A stretch of 37,011 nt of DNA from Hydrogenophaga intermedia (lineage in GTDB: Bacteria > Pseudomonadota > Gammaproteobacteria > Burkholderiales > Burkholderiaceae_C): NCBI RefSeq assembly GCF_023715105.1, contig NZ_JAMBNO010000029.1:1-37011 (forward strand), read 5' to 3'. The notes under the pieces are model-generated. The model saw only the letters and a list, made by a program, of their open reading frames with translations. It was not told the DNA's origin and did not search any database. This document shows, in pieces, positions 31,168 through 37,011 of the stretch. Made by a program: the position numbers and the translations under genes. How positions within the stretch are numbered: position 1 is the stretch's first letter; each line of letters starts with the position of its first letter.

Positions 31168-31646
31168 GTGCCAATCGGCGGCAGCGGTGCCGGTGCCGGT
31201 GTGGCCTTGGCTTCGCGCTCGCGTTTCTCGGCCAGGTCGATGGCATCCATGATGCCCATTACCAGCGGCATGGTGCCCACCAGCGCGACGGCCAGCTCGG
31301 GGTTCTTGGCGGCCTGCTTCATGAGCCCGGCCGCGTTTTTCTTCAGGAACGGCACCCAGGCTTTGGCCGGCTCGGTCAGCTTCGCGTCGGGGAGCGTTTC
31401 CTCCACCTCGGGCAGCTGCCTGGCCAGCGCGCGGCGGCCGAGCTTCAGCAGCATGAGCATGATGCCGGTGGCGGCCTGCTCCAGCTGGCGCAGGCCCTCG
31501 GCCTCCTGCTCGGCCTCCTGCTGCGCGGCGACGTCGGCATCGGTGACGCCCTGCCCCAGCGGCGGCGCCGCGGCCAGGTTGTCCGCCTCGGTGGCCAGGC
31601 CCTCCAGCGGGTCGCGTGGTGTGGTGTTGTCGGTGGTGGTGGTCAT
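31164..31646 (-). CDS. 160-aa conserved provirus protein preceding the ATPase (element B)
   Basis: Thr-rich start (MTTTTDNTTPRDPLEGL), a glutamate-rich helix (AAQQEAEQEAEGLRQLE), then WVPFLKKNAAGLMKQAAKNPELAVALVG and a hydrophobic stretch (LVGTMPLVMGIMDAI), and a Pro-rich end. Same length and layout as element A's 17324-17803 protein. Probable ATPase partner or virion protein; no family known to me. Confidence 0.68.
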   Translation of the reverse strand: MTTTTDNTTPRDPLEGLATEADNLAAAPPLGQGVTDADVAAQQEAEQEAEGLRQLEQAATGIMLMLLKLGRRALARQLPEVEETLPDAKLTEPAKAWVPFLKKNAAGLMKQAAKNPELAVALVGTMPLVMGIMDAIDLAEKREREAKATPAPAPLPPIGT

Positions 31647-31951
31647 CGCAGGTTCGCCAGGTCGAACACCGAGCGCGCGGCGCGGGCTGGTGTGGGTTGC
31701 GGTTCGGGTTCGGGTGCCGGGTCGGCCTTGGGCTTGGCGGCCGGCGCGGATGCCGGCGCTTCGTCTGGCTCATCGAGCTTCACCAGCTTTTCCATGGACC
31801 GGCGCCACGGGGTGCCCACCTTGCCGAAGGTGGGCATTTGGCACTTGTGGCACTTGGCCTGCCAGGTGCCCGCGTCCGTGCGCTCTACAGCCACATCGGT
31901 GCAACTGCACGCCGGGTTGAGGCACTTCATTTCACCGATGCGCTGTCCCAT
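31643..31951 (-). CDS. Zinc-ribbon protein with Pro/Ala tail (element B)
   Basis: 102 residues; GGGAGG precedes the ATG at 31951. N-terminal half: CLNPACSCTD and KCHKCQMP (zinc ribbon), then a charged section and a Pro/Glu/Ala tail ending SVFDLANLR. Equivalent to element A's 17034-17330. Nucleic-acid binding likely, exact role unknown. Confidence 0.72.
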   Translation of the reverse strand: MGQRIGEMKCLNPACSCTDVAVERTDAGTWQAKCHKCQMPTFGKVGTPWRRSMEKLVKLDEPDEAPASAPAAKPKADPAPEPEPQPTPARAARSVFDLANLR

Positions 31952-31962
31952 CGCTGCCTCCC

Positions 31963-32142
31963 TCAGTTGCTCAGCTTTTCCAGGTCGGCCGGCGCGAAGG
32001 CAAGCGCTTCGTCGTCGCCGTCGAGCCGCACTTCCACCATGCCGGCCGTTTCACCAGCGCCGAAGCCCACCACACAGCCCGCGCGCCCGTGCGCCTCCAG
32101 GCCCTCGTTCTTCACCTTGACGGCATCGCTCACCTTGAACAT
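31963..32142 (-). CDS. Small SH3-like beta protein, 59 aa (element B)
   Basis: Begins MFKVSDAVKVKNEGLEAHGR and continues GCVVGFGAGETAGMVEVRLDG, a pattern like a KOW/SH3 barrel (V-K, G..G.V.G, V.V.LD). GGAGTGAGCG lies upstream. Located directly after the replication gene. No counterpart seen in A. A nucleic-acid- or protein-binding accessory factor is possible. Confidence 0.62.
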   Translation of the reverse strand: MFKVSDAVKVKNEGLEAHGRAGCVVGFGAGETAGMVEVRLDGDDEALAFAPADLEKLSN

Positions 32143-32152
32143 CGCTCACTCC

Positions 32153-34012
32153 TCAGTTGATCGCCGGGGGACCGCCCGGCAGCGGTGCGGGTGCCGCCCG
32201 AGGCCGGAATCGGCCCAGCTTGCCCCGCGAAAACCTGACCACATCGCGCACGCCCTGCCCCGTGTCCGCGGTCAGGTGCGTACAGTTATTGACACGAGTC
32301 CAAGGCCGCCCGGCTTCGCCGGCCGGCAGGGAAACCCCCGCGCCGACGACAGTCCAGGCGCACCGCTCGGACTCCAGCACCGCAGCCGCTGGCCTGGCCA
32401 CGACAGGCGCACGCGCGCCCAGCATGGCCACCATGTGGGCCGGTCGGTGCCAGTTGCGCCCCGCGGCCTGCACGCCGATCACGTCGGCCGTGCGGACCTC
32501 GCCATATCGGCCCACTTCGCCGGTCTCCTGGCGCATCAATCGGATGGCCAGGCGCACGCGCGGCACGCACGGCCCGCCCTGCGCGCGCACGTAGGCCGCC
32601 CAGCCCTGCGCCCACTTCGCATCGGGGTCGGTGTCTCGCACGTTGACCGCGGTCAGGCTTTCCGCCAGCTCGGCCGGCAACAGGTCCGCGGGCAGCTCCT
32701 CGGTGTTGATGCGGCGCAGCTCGCGCCACACCGTCACAGGTGGCCCGCCGAGCTGCTGGAACTGCCGAATGCGCCAGGTGCTGGCCCATGCATCGACACG
32801 GCGCGAGGTCTCGACCATGGGCGCGCCGAACAGATCCTCGCTCACGCCGTGGCCATCGATGTTTTTGCTGATGTACTTGGCCAGGTAGCTGGCCGCGCTG
32901 CCCTTGCTGCGGTCGATCTGCTCGACCTTGACGCGGTGCGCCTGCGCGCCTGGCTCACCAGGCGCCACCAGATCGAGGAAATAGCGACGGAAACCCGCCG
33001 TCACGGTCTCCAGCTGGCCAGGCGCGTGGAACAGCAGAAAGTGCCAGTGCGGGCATCCATCGTGGTGGGGCTCGGCCACGCGGAAGCCGTACAGCTCCAC
33101 GCCGCGGCGCGCCAGCCAGGCGCGCGCCTTGGCCCACTGGCCCGACAGGTGCAACTGCGCCAGGTCTGGCGTGGTCTGGCCGTCGTATCGCGGGTTTGGC
33201 ACCACGCCGCGCCCGCGGTCGGTCCACTTGTGCATGTAGCTCGGGCACGTCACCGTAATGAACGTGGCCGCGTGGCCAAGGTCCACCGCGATGGCGTCAA
33301 AGCCGCTGATGCGGGTCATCAGCTCGGCGCGGCGCACCGCCTTGTTCGCCGTGGACTTGGCCGCCAGCTCGGACAGCTTCATTCGCTGGCCGTATTCGTT
33401 CTCCAGCTCGGTGCGCTCCAGGCTGGCCGCGTTGCGCGCCACCTGTTGCCGGCGCCTGGCATTGCTCAGGTCGGACACGTAGCACTGGCGCGCCTTGTTC
33501 ACCAGCCCGAGGCCGATGCTGCAGCGCTCCACCGTGCGGGCGAACAGCTTGCGAAGGGTGCGCCGCCACCAGGTTTCGCACTGCACCCGCGCCAGCGCGC
33601 CCTCGGGCGCCACCTTGGGCGCGTGGCCTGGCCAGAAGTCGGCCATCCCGTGCCGCTCCATGTTGTCCAGCGCCCATTCCAGCGCGCGCAGCCGCGGCCA
33701 TTCGGCCCACTGGCGCATGGCGCCCGCGATGCCCTGCGCGTAGTGCCTGGCGAACACCCGCGCGCGCTGGCGGATGGTTTCATCATTGGCATCAGGCCGC
33801 AGCCCGGCGCGCTGGCTGTCCCCCAGCTCGCGCACCGCATGCAACACCGCCAGGTTGGCCCGCTGGCGCATCGGCTCCGCGCTTGACCACTTGCCGCGCC
33901 ACTCACGGCGCAGCGTGTCCTGCCAGGCAGTCGGCAGCGTGGCCATGATGCGGTCGACCCACTCCGCATCGGTCAGCCAGTTCAGGGCACGGCCCGGTCG
34001 CAGCTCGGTCAT
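32153..34012 (-). CDS. HUH rolling-circle replication initiator (gpA/P12-like)
   Basis: 619 residues from the ATG at 34012, which overlaps the previous stop. The HUH motif EPHHDGCPHWHFLLF (H322, H324) and the paired-tyrosine motif SYLAKYISKNID (Y376, Y380, K383) define superfamily I replication endonucleases such as phiX174 gpA, P2 gpA and PM2 P12. The enzyme nicks one strand, stays covalently attached through Tyr, and religates after a round of replication. The first 230 residues are Trp/Arg-rich helices typical of GPA-family proteins; the C-terminal 150 are variable. The nick site is often inside such genes and cannot be located here. Element A has no equivalent. Confidence 0.9.
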   Translation of the reverse strand: MTELRPGRALNWLTDAEWVDRIMATLPTAWQDTLRREWRGKWSSAEPMRQRANLAVLHAVRELGDSQRAGLRPDANDETIRQRARVFARHYAQGIAGAMRQWAEWPRLRALEWALDNMERHGMADFWPGHAPKVAPEGALARVQCETWWRRTLRKLFARTVERCSIGLGLVNKARQCYVSDLSNARRRQQVARNAASLERTELENEYGQRMKLSELAAKSTANKAVRRAELMTRISGFDAIAVDLGHAATFITVTCPSYMHKWTDRGRGVVPNPRYDGQTTPDLAQLHLSGQWAKARAWLARRGVELYGFRVAEPHHDGCPHWHFLLFHAPGQLETVTAGFRRYFLDLVAPGEPGAQAHRVKVEQIDRSKGSAASYLAKYISKNIDGHGVSEDLFGAPMVETSRRVDAWASTWRIRQFQQLGGPPVTVWRELRRINTEELPADLLPAELAESLTAVNVRDTDPDAKWAQGWAAYVRAQGGPCVPRVRLAIRLMRQETGEVGRYGEVRTADVIGVQAAGRNWHRPAHMVAMLGARAPVVARPAAAVLESERCAWTVVGAGVSLPAGEAGRPWTRVNNCTHLTADTGQGVRDVVRFSRGKLGRFRPRAAPAPLPGGPPAIN

Positions 34013-34143
34013 GTGAGAGTGGCCCAGCCTGTGCGCGCGTTGTAGCTCATGCCCCGGAAGTCGGCCCCCGGCTTCGCGCGCGCCTTGCGCCACGCCTGCA
34101 GCTTGGTAAGCCCCTTGCCGAGGAACACGCGCCGCGACTTCAC
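34009..34143 (-). CDS. Element B early protein, 44 aa, basic
   Basis: From a GTG overlapping the preceding stop. Begins VKSRRVFLGKGLTKLQAWRK; 12 of 44 residues are Arg/Lys. ATGA overlap with the replication initiator suggests coupling, and its basic nature suggests nucleic-acid binding. Family unknown. Confidence 0.58.
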   Translation of the reverse strand: MKSRRVFLGKGLTKLQAWRKARAKPGADFRGMSYNARTGWATLT

Positions 34144-34223
34144 CGCCGCCCCCGCAGCAGAAGCCACAGCGTCACCAGCCACGTCACGGCGCCGATGGCC
34201 GTCAGTTGCACGGCCTCGCTCAT
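34140..34223 (-). CDS. Element B early membrane peptide, 27 aa
   Basis: A single hydrophobic helix (LTAIGAVTWLVTLWLLL) with an Arg-rich end (RGRR). Overlaps both neighbours by ATGA/GTGA, the only strong argument that it is real. Confidence 0.5.
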   Translation of the reverse strand: MSEAVQLTAIGAVTWLVTLWLLLRGRR

Positions 34224-34378
34224 CGCATCCCCGCGCGCTTGGCGAACTCCGCGCGCAGCTCGCGCAGACGTTCACGGATGGCAGGCGGGCACGGTGCCGG
34301 CGCGCTGCGCGCCTGGCCGCTCGGCCGGTAGGTGGTGGGGATCAGCACCCCCACGGGTGACAGTCGCCAGGCGGTCAT
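34220..34378 (-). CDS. Element B early protein, 52 aa
   Basis: Begins MTAWRLSPVGVLIPTTYRPS and ends in a charged helix (IRERLRELRAEFAKRAG). Coupled by ATGA overlap at both ends. No family recognised. Confidence 0.55.
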   Translation of the reverse strand: MTAWRLSPVGVLIPTTYRPSGQARSAPAPCPPAIRERLRELRAEFAKRAGMR

Positions 34379-34596
34379 GCCTTGGGCCTCCGGTGCTCGC
34401 CGGCCGCCAGCCTGGCCAGGCGCGGAATTCGCTCTCCGCAGTAATCACAGAAATCGGGCGCGGCCTCAAACAGCCACATGCCGCGCTGCCTGGCCCTCTC
34501 GCACTCGCCGTCAAACTTCGCCGACAGCTCCGGCAGCGACATGTCGTCCAGGATTTCTAAGGTGGTCGACCCACCCACTGTGTAGATGGTGATCAT
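34375..34596 (-). CDS. Element B early protein, 73 aa, with CxxC
   Basis: Begins MITIYTVGGSTTLEILDDMS; a C-terminal FCDYCGERIPRL may be half a zinc site. Coupled to its neighbours by ATGA overlaps. Unknown family. Confidence 0.6.
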   Translation of the reverse strand: MITIYTVGGSTTLEILDDMSLPELSAKFDGECERARQRGMWLFEAAPDFCDYCGERIPRLARLAAGEHRRPKA

Positions 34597-34817
34597 GCCG
34601 CCCTCGCCTGTTCCTGCGCCACGCGCAACTGACGCGCCTGCTCTATTTCCTCCCCGAGCTGTTCAGCGGCGAACAGCAGCGCGCCCACGAAGTCAGGCGA
34701 GAACACACGGGACGCGACCGGCGCGCCGAACAGCAGCGCGGTGCCCTTGATGGCTTCGCCCTCGCGCTCCAGCCGCACCGCCTCGGTGGCCGACAGCTTG
34801 ATGGTGTGCGTGGTCAT
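34593..34817 (-). CDS. Element B early protein, 74 aa
   Basis: Begins MTTHTIKLSATEAVRLEREG, then a helical C-terminal half (FVGALLFAAEQLGEEIEQAR). The ATG at 34817 overlaps the preceding stop. Unknown family; could be a small DNA-binding or control protein. Confidence 0.6.
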   Translation of the reverse strand: MTTHTIKLSATEAVRLEREGEAIKGTALLFGAPVASRVFSPDFVGALLFAAEQLGEEIEQARQLRVAQEQARAA

Positions 34818-35053
34818 GGCTTGAGCCCTCCAGGTAGGCACAGCTCCGCACACTGGCCCTCGGAGTAGGTGCAGGTGGGGAAGTGTTCGCAGCGCACCGG
34901 CAGCGGCGCCGCGTTGATGCGCTGCGCGCTGGCGGTGCCCTCGGAAACGGGCTGCGGCTCGGCCCGCTGGTGGGGGCAGTAGTCCGGCGAGCATGCCGTC
35001 GCCGGGAATGCCCGGACGTAGGCCGCGGCCAGGTGCTTGGTGCGGGTGCTCAT
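34814..35053 (-). CDS. Element B early Cys-rich protein, 79 aa
   Basis: Begins MSTRTKHLAAAYVRAFPATA; seven cysteines in two groups (CSPDYCPHQ and CEHFPTCTYSEGQCAELC) suggest metal binding. ATGA overlaps on both sides. Unknown family. Confidence 0.6.
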   Translation of the reverse strand: MSTRTKHLAAAYVRAFPATACSPDYCPHQRAEPQPVSEGTASAQRINAAPLPVRCEHFPTCTYSEGQCAELCLPGGLKP

Positions 35054-35382
35054 GCCGGCACCCCGGTGGCCTTGGTGATTACGTCGCGCCAGCGCTTCAT
35101 TTCCGGCGAGTGGTCGCGGTACACATCCCAATGGTCCGGGCCATGGAAAGCCTCAACGGCCTGCATCGCCTCCCGCAGCGCATCCAGCAACTCAGGAGCG
35201 GCGGCCATCAGCCGAGCGTTGGCGCGGCTTTCCTCGGTCTGATCCTCAGCGTAATAGGCGCCCGTGACCCAGGCCGACCCGATCGGGATCGGATCACCAA
35301 ACACTGCCGGGAGCACTGGCGGCCCCACAACTATGCCGTCAATGTCAACGGCCCAGGGGCCGGGCGTGTGCTTCGATTTCAT
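35050..35382 (-). CDS. Conserved phage protein, KHTPGPW type, 110 aa (element B)
   Basis: Begins MKSKHTPGPWAVD and contains ESRANARLMAAAPELLDAL. This start and motif occur together in many phage and prophage hypothetical proteins across Proteobacteria; no function is known. GGAGTG lies nine bases before the ATG at 35382, in a sequence almost identical to that before the regulator (GGAGTGCCA.CCCATGAAA). It is the first gene of the early operon. Confidence 0.75.
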   Translation of the reverse strand: MKSKHTPGPWAVDIDGIVVGPPVLPAVFGDPIPIGSAWVTGAYYAEDQTEESRANARLMAAAPELLDALREAMQAVEAFHGPDHWDVYRDHSPEMKRWRDVITKATGVPA

Positions 35383-35490
35383 GGGTGGCACTCCATGGTT
35401 GTTGCCGTCGCCAGCACCCCGAAGGGACCGCCCCCGGTGTGGGGTGGAGTGCCAACGCCGGCCCGACAAGGAATCGGGGGCGGCGGGCGA

Positions 35491-35560
35491 AATGTATGTC
35501 TACCCTCGTGACATGTCAACACTCATGACCTGTTGACGTTCGCGCCCCGTGAACTACGAT
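35491..35560. promoter_or_regulatory. Divergent promoters and operator of element B
   Basis: Minus strand toward the early operon: -35 TTGACA (complement of 35514-35519), 17 bases, -10 TACATT (complement of 35491-35496). Plus strand toward the regulator: TTGACG (35533-35538), 16 bases, TACGAT (35555-35560). The two -35 boxes lie in a perfect inverted repeat GTCAACA (35515-35521) / TGTTGAC (35531-35537), a good operator for switching between them. TGGCACTCCA/TGGAGTGCCA (35386-35395, 35445-35454) is a further inverted repeat in the early leader. Confidence 0.62.
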
Positions 35561-35564
35561 GCCG

Positions 35565-35585
35565 CCTTAGAGACTTTCCCTAAGG
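35565..35585. promoter_or_regulatory. Inverted repeat at the regulator transcription start (element B)
   Basis: CCTTAG (35565-35570) and CTAAGG (35580-35585) sit just after the -10 and overlap the AAGGAG ribosome site of the regulator, a location suited to autorepression. Related CCTAAGG copies occur before the capsid cassette (about 30482-30507). Confidence 0.45.
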
Positions 35586-35596
35586 AGTGCCAACCC

Positions 35597-35965
35597 ATGA
35601 AAGCCGCCGAATGGATCGACCGAGTCAAAGCCGCCCACGGATGGGAGTCCGACTACAGGGTCGCTAAGGAACTCGGATTTCGCCCGAACACGATCAGCCA
35701 GTACCGAGCCCACGGCACCACGCTGGACGACGCCATTGCCATCAAGGTGGCCGCCGCCTTAGGCGAAGCTCCTGAGCTGGTGTTGATCGATCAGGCCGCA
35801 GAGCGAAGCAAAAGCGAGGCCGCACGCTCCGCACTGAGTGCCGCCCTGAGGCGCCTCGGTGGTGTGGCCGCGAGCATTCTGCTCGCCACCGGGATGGCCC
35901 CGAACGTCAGCAACGGCGCGGGCCCCGCCCATGCTGGCCAGGTGCAAACACCCTATACATCGTAA
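35597..35965 (+). CDS. Phage regulator, HTH plus membrane segment (element B repressor candidate)
   Basis: 122 residues in the integrated form; AAGGAG lies nine bases before ATG 35597. The HTH (about 5-60) includes WIDRVKAAHGWESDYRVAKE, then FRPNTISQYRAHGTTLDDA and VAAALGEAPELVL, as in regulators next to filamentous prophages. A hydrophobic segment (about 88-104, LGGVAASILLATGM) follows. The stop lies in the attachment site: PYTS-stop. When B is circular, the frame continues from the 24420 side as SWKPKRRRKPVPSSW and ends at 24488, giving a basic tail. So free and integrated phage make different C-termini. Confidence 0.8.
   Translation: MKAAEWIDRVKAAHGWESDYRVAKELGFRPNTISQYRAHGTTLDDAIAIKVAAALGEAPELVLIDQAAERSKSEAARSALSAALRRLGGVAASILLATGMAPNVSNGAGPAHAGQVQTPYTS
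35954..35963 (+). other. Right attachment core of element B (TATACATCGT)
   Basis: Ten bases identical to the middle site (24414-24423). The left arm CAAACACCC is phage B (regulator 3' end); the right arm TCGTAAAATTCC is chromosomal. Joined to the left arm of the middle site it would read AACATAA-TATACA-TCGTAAAAT, which looks more like a real dif than any of the three sites alone. Confidence 0.65.
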
Positions 35966-36056
35966 AATTCCAAATACGGGTGGCAGGAACCGGTGCCTGA
36001 AGCCAGGTTACCCACGCGATGTCTTCATCGCTTCGCCGCCCTGCGGCACGCAGCCC

Positions 36057-36521
36057 ATGAATCCCGATGCCCTCGAAGATTGCCTGCAGGCGGCCGCCGA
36101 ACAGTCGTCGGCCTGGGCCTTGATCAAGGAAACGGACCAGCAGGCCTGGGTGCTGGTGCTGTCCGACGAGTCGCTGGTCGACCTGGCTTGCGATGAATCC
36201 GGTGAACACCTGCTGTTGCGCGCCGAGCTCGGCTTGGTCCCCGATGTTGCCCAACGCAGCGCCATCAACGAGCTGGTGCTGCGTTGCACGGGTGTCATTC
36301 CCATGCCCGCCATATGCCTCGGCCCCGACCACCGGTACGAAACGCTCACCCGTTGGCCCATCGACCTCAGCGATGCGCGGGGGCTGGCCACGCTGTTCGA
36401 AGACATCACGGAACAGACCAGGATCTGGCGCGACGTCGTTGCCAAGCCGATGACCCATGAGGCAGCCCAGCCCGCCATGACCGCACCCGAGGCAACACCG
36501 GCCTACGGTGTGTTTGCATGA
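36057..36521 (+). CDS. CesT-family type III secretion chaperone-like protein
   Basis: 154 residues, acidic, with the alternating helix-sheet pattern of CesT/Tir chaperones: LEDCLQAAAEQSSAWALIKE, then VLVLSDESLVDLACDE, HLLLRAELGLVPDV, and a last helix RGLATLFEDITEQTRIWRDV. These dimers bind effector N-termini and guide them to the type III secretion ATPase. The ATG at 36057 has no clear ribosome site and the upstream 95 bases, just outside the provirus, show nothing else. No secretion genes lie inside the window, so the assignment rests on pattern; a T3SS cluster to the right would confirm it. Confidence 0.6.
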   Translation: MNPDALEDCLQAAAEQSSAWALIKETDQQAWVLVLSDESLVDLACDESGEHLLLRAELGLVPDVAQRSAINELVLRCTGVIPMPAICLGPDHRYETLTRWPIDLSDARGLATLFEDITEQTRIWRDVVAKPMTHEAAQPAMTAPEATPAYGVFA

Positions 36522-36561
36522 CCCTTTCACCTCCCCAGCCACCCGCCTTCCAACTCACACC

Positions 36562-36843
36562 ATGCGCCTGATGACCCCGATCTCACAACGCCCCGTCTTC
36601 AACACCCCGGGCCATCAAACCACTGCGACTGCGGGCGCCAAGCCTGCCATGGCACAGCACTTGCCACCCGGTTTTCAGCCCATCCATGTCAAGGGAAGCC
36701 TGCCGGGCTCGGTGTTGCAGCGTCTGGCCGAACGTTCACCGCGTTTGCAAGCAGATGAGCGACGCGGCGCAGCACAGGCGCTGATCGACGCGCACCTCGC
36801 CACCGGTGGTGGCATGTCGTCCCGCTCCGCGCGGCGCGTCTGA
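36562..36843 (+). CDS. Small unknown protein, 93 aa
   Basis: Begins MRLMTPISQRPVFNTPGHQT; Pro/Gly/Ala-rich with a helical RLAERSPRLQADERRGAAQA and a basic end (SRSARRV). It follows the chaperone-like gene by 40 bases and precedes a terminator, so the two probably form a transcript. Could be a small T3SS-related protein; no family recognised. Confidence 0.55.
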   Translation: MRLMTPISQRPVFNTPGHQTTATAGAKPAMAQHLPPGFQPIHVKGSLPGSVLQRLAERSPRLQADERRGAAQALIDAHLATGGGMSSRSARRV

Positions 36844-36940
36844 GCGCGGGCGAACCTGCAAGAAAAAAGCCCCGGCCGGGTTTTCCCTAGCCGTTCGACT
36901 AAGGAGTTGACGGTCTAGGCCTTCAGCCAGGTTGATTCAA

Positions 36941-36980
36941 AGCCCCGTCCTGCTCTTGCAGGGCGGGGCTTTCTTCTTTC
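36941..36980 (+). terminator. Rho-independent terminator
   Basis: AGCCCCGTCCTGC (36941-36953) pairs with GCAGGGCGGGGCT (36958-36970) over a TCTT loop, 13 pairs with one G-U, followed by the T-rich TTCTTCTTTC. It ends the transcript of the chaperone-like and 93-aa genes. A weaker GC palindrome (CCCGGCCGGG) lies at about 36873-36882. Confidence 0.88.
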
Positions 36981-37011
36981 TGGGGGACCACCTGGGCGCG
37001 GGGCTGGAAGT

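Larger units (their letters stand above)
24414..35959 (-). mobile_element. Element B: PM2-like tailless provirus with rolling-circle initiator
   Basis: About 11.5 kb, reading leftwards: divergent regulator, seven small early genes, HUH replication initiator, zinc-ribbon protein, 160-aa protein, ATPase, small membrane protein, capsid protein, membrane proteins, spike, transglycosylase, lysis genes and a basic 39-aa protein. It shares gene order with A from the zinc-ribbon gene on but little visible nucleotide identity. It encodes no integrase. Ends share TATACATCGT (24414-24423 and 35954-35963). All genes appear intact. Confidence 0.82.

Noticed and set aside
30499..31773. 424-codon version of the element B ATPase
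   Set aside because: The N-terminal 200 residues lie over the 160-aa gene in another frame and are Arg/Gly-rich noise; the ATG at 31167 gives exactly the 222 residues found in element A.
31616..33886. 756-codon open frame on + opposite the replication initiator and neighbours
   Set aside because: It is antisense to a gene with clear HUH and tyrosine motifs, spans several well-coupled small genes, and its translation is low-complexity Arg/His/Pro text typical of GC-rich shadow frames.
14097..35959. Recent inverted duplication giving elements A and B
   Set aside because: Gene order is similar, but capsid, ATPase and spike proteins are far apart in sequence, and replication modules, regulators and operators differ. 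Two separate integrations explain it better.
1..37011. CRISPR arrays, tRNA and rRNA genes
   Set aside because: I found no regularly spaced repeats and no cloverleaf or rRNA-like sequence. The proviruses do not sit at a tRNA gene.

Overview
The window looks like chromosome from a GC-rich betaproteobacterium, most likely Burkholderiales (Comamonadaceae-like). This rests on gene content and codon style, not on a marker gene. The left 6.5 kb is ordinary chromosome: an EptA-type lipid A phosphoethanolamine transferase, a diacylglycerol kinase, an LTA-synthase-family sulfatase on the opposite strand, and a PmrA/PmrB-like two-component pair. A near-ideal PmrA box (4351-4367) lies between the divergent sulfatase and regulator genes. 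EptA- and LtaS-type enzymes release diacylglycerol and DgkA recycles it, so these genes form one envelope-modification module.

From 6.5 to 14.1 kb lies an accessory island: a 5'-truncated IS66-family element with its right end intact and a pRiA4b ORF-3-type passenger gene; a tyrosine recombinase divergent from a KfrA-like coiled-coil DNA-binding protein with an inverted-repeat operator between them; and a two-gene AAA ATPase / subtilisin-like protease locus (possible conflict or defence module) followed by a small membrane-protein gene interrupted by what comes next.

From 14.1 to 35.96 kb sit two complete-looking, related but strongly diverged proviruses in tail-to-tail orientation. Element A (about 10.3 kb, late genes on +) and element B (about 11.5 kb, late genes on -) share a gene order: regulator; small early genes; replication gene; zinc-ribbon/proline-rich protein; about 160-aa protein; 222-aa packaging-type ATPase; small membrane protein; about 280-aa putative double-jelly-roll major capsid protein; membrane virion proteins; putative spike; lambda-R-like transglycosylase; membrane/lysis proteins; and an opposing HTH gene at the far end. 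ATPase, capsid protein, genome size and B's replication protein point to tailless, membrane-containing PM2 (corticovirus)-like phages. The replication modules are unrelated: B has a 619-aa HUH rolling-circle initiator (paired tyrosines), while A has a 125-aa winged-helix-like initiator followed by DnaA boxes and two iterons.

Neither provirus encodes an integrase. Three short sites (14097, 24414, 35954) share the hexamer TATACA in the same orientation and bound the two elements; the middle one resembles a Xer dif site. Joining the ends of either element in silico extends its regulator reading frame into a basic C-terminal tail, so attP lies inside the regulator gene. This resembles the integrase-less, Xer-hijacking lifestyle of filamentous phages, here with an icosahedral tailless phage gene set.

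Right of the proviruses is chromosome with a CesT-like type III secretion chaperone gene, a small unknown gene and a strong intrinsic terminator.
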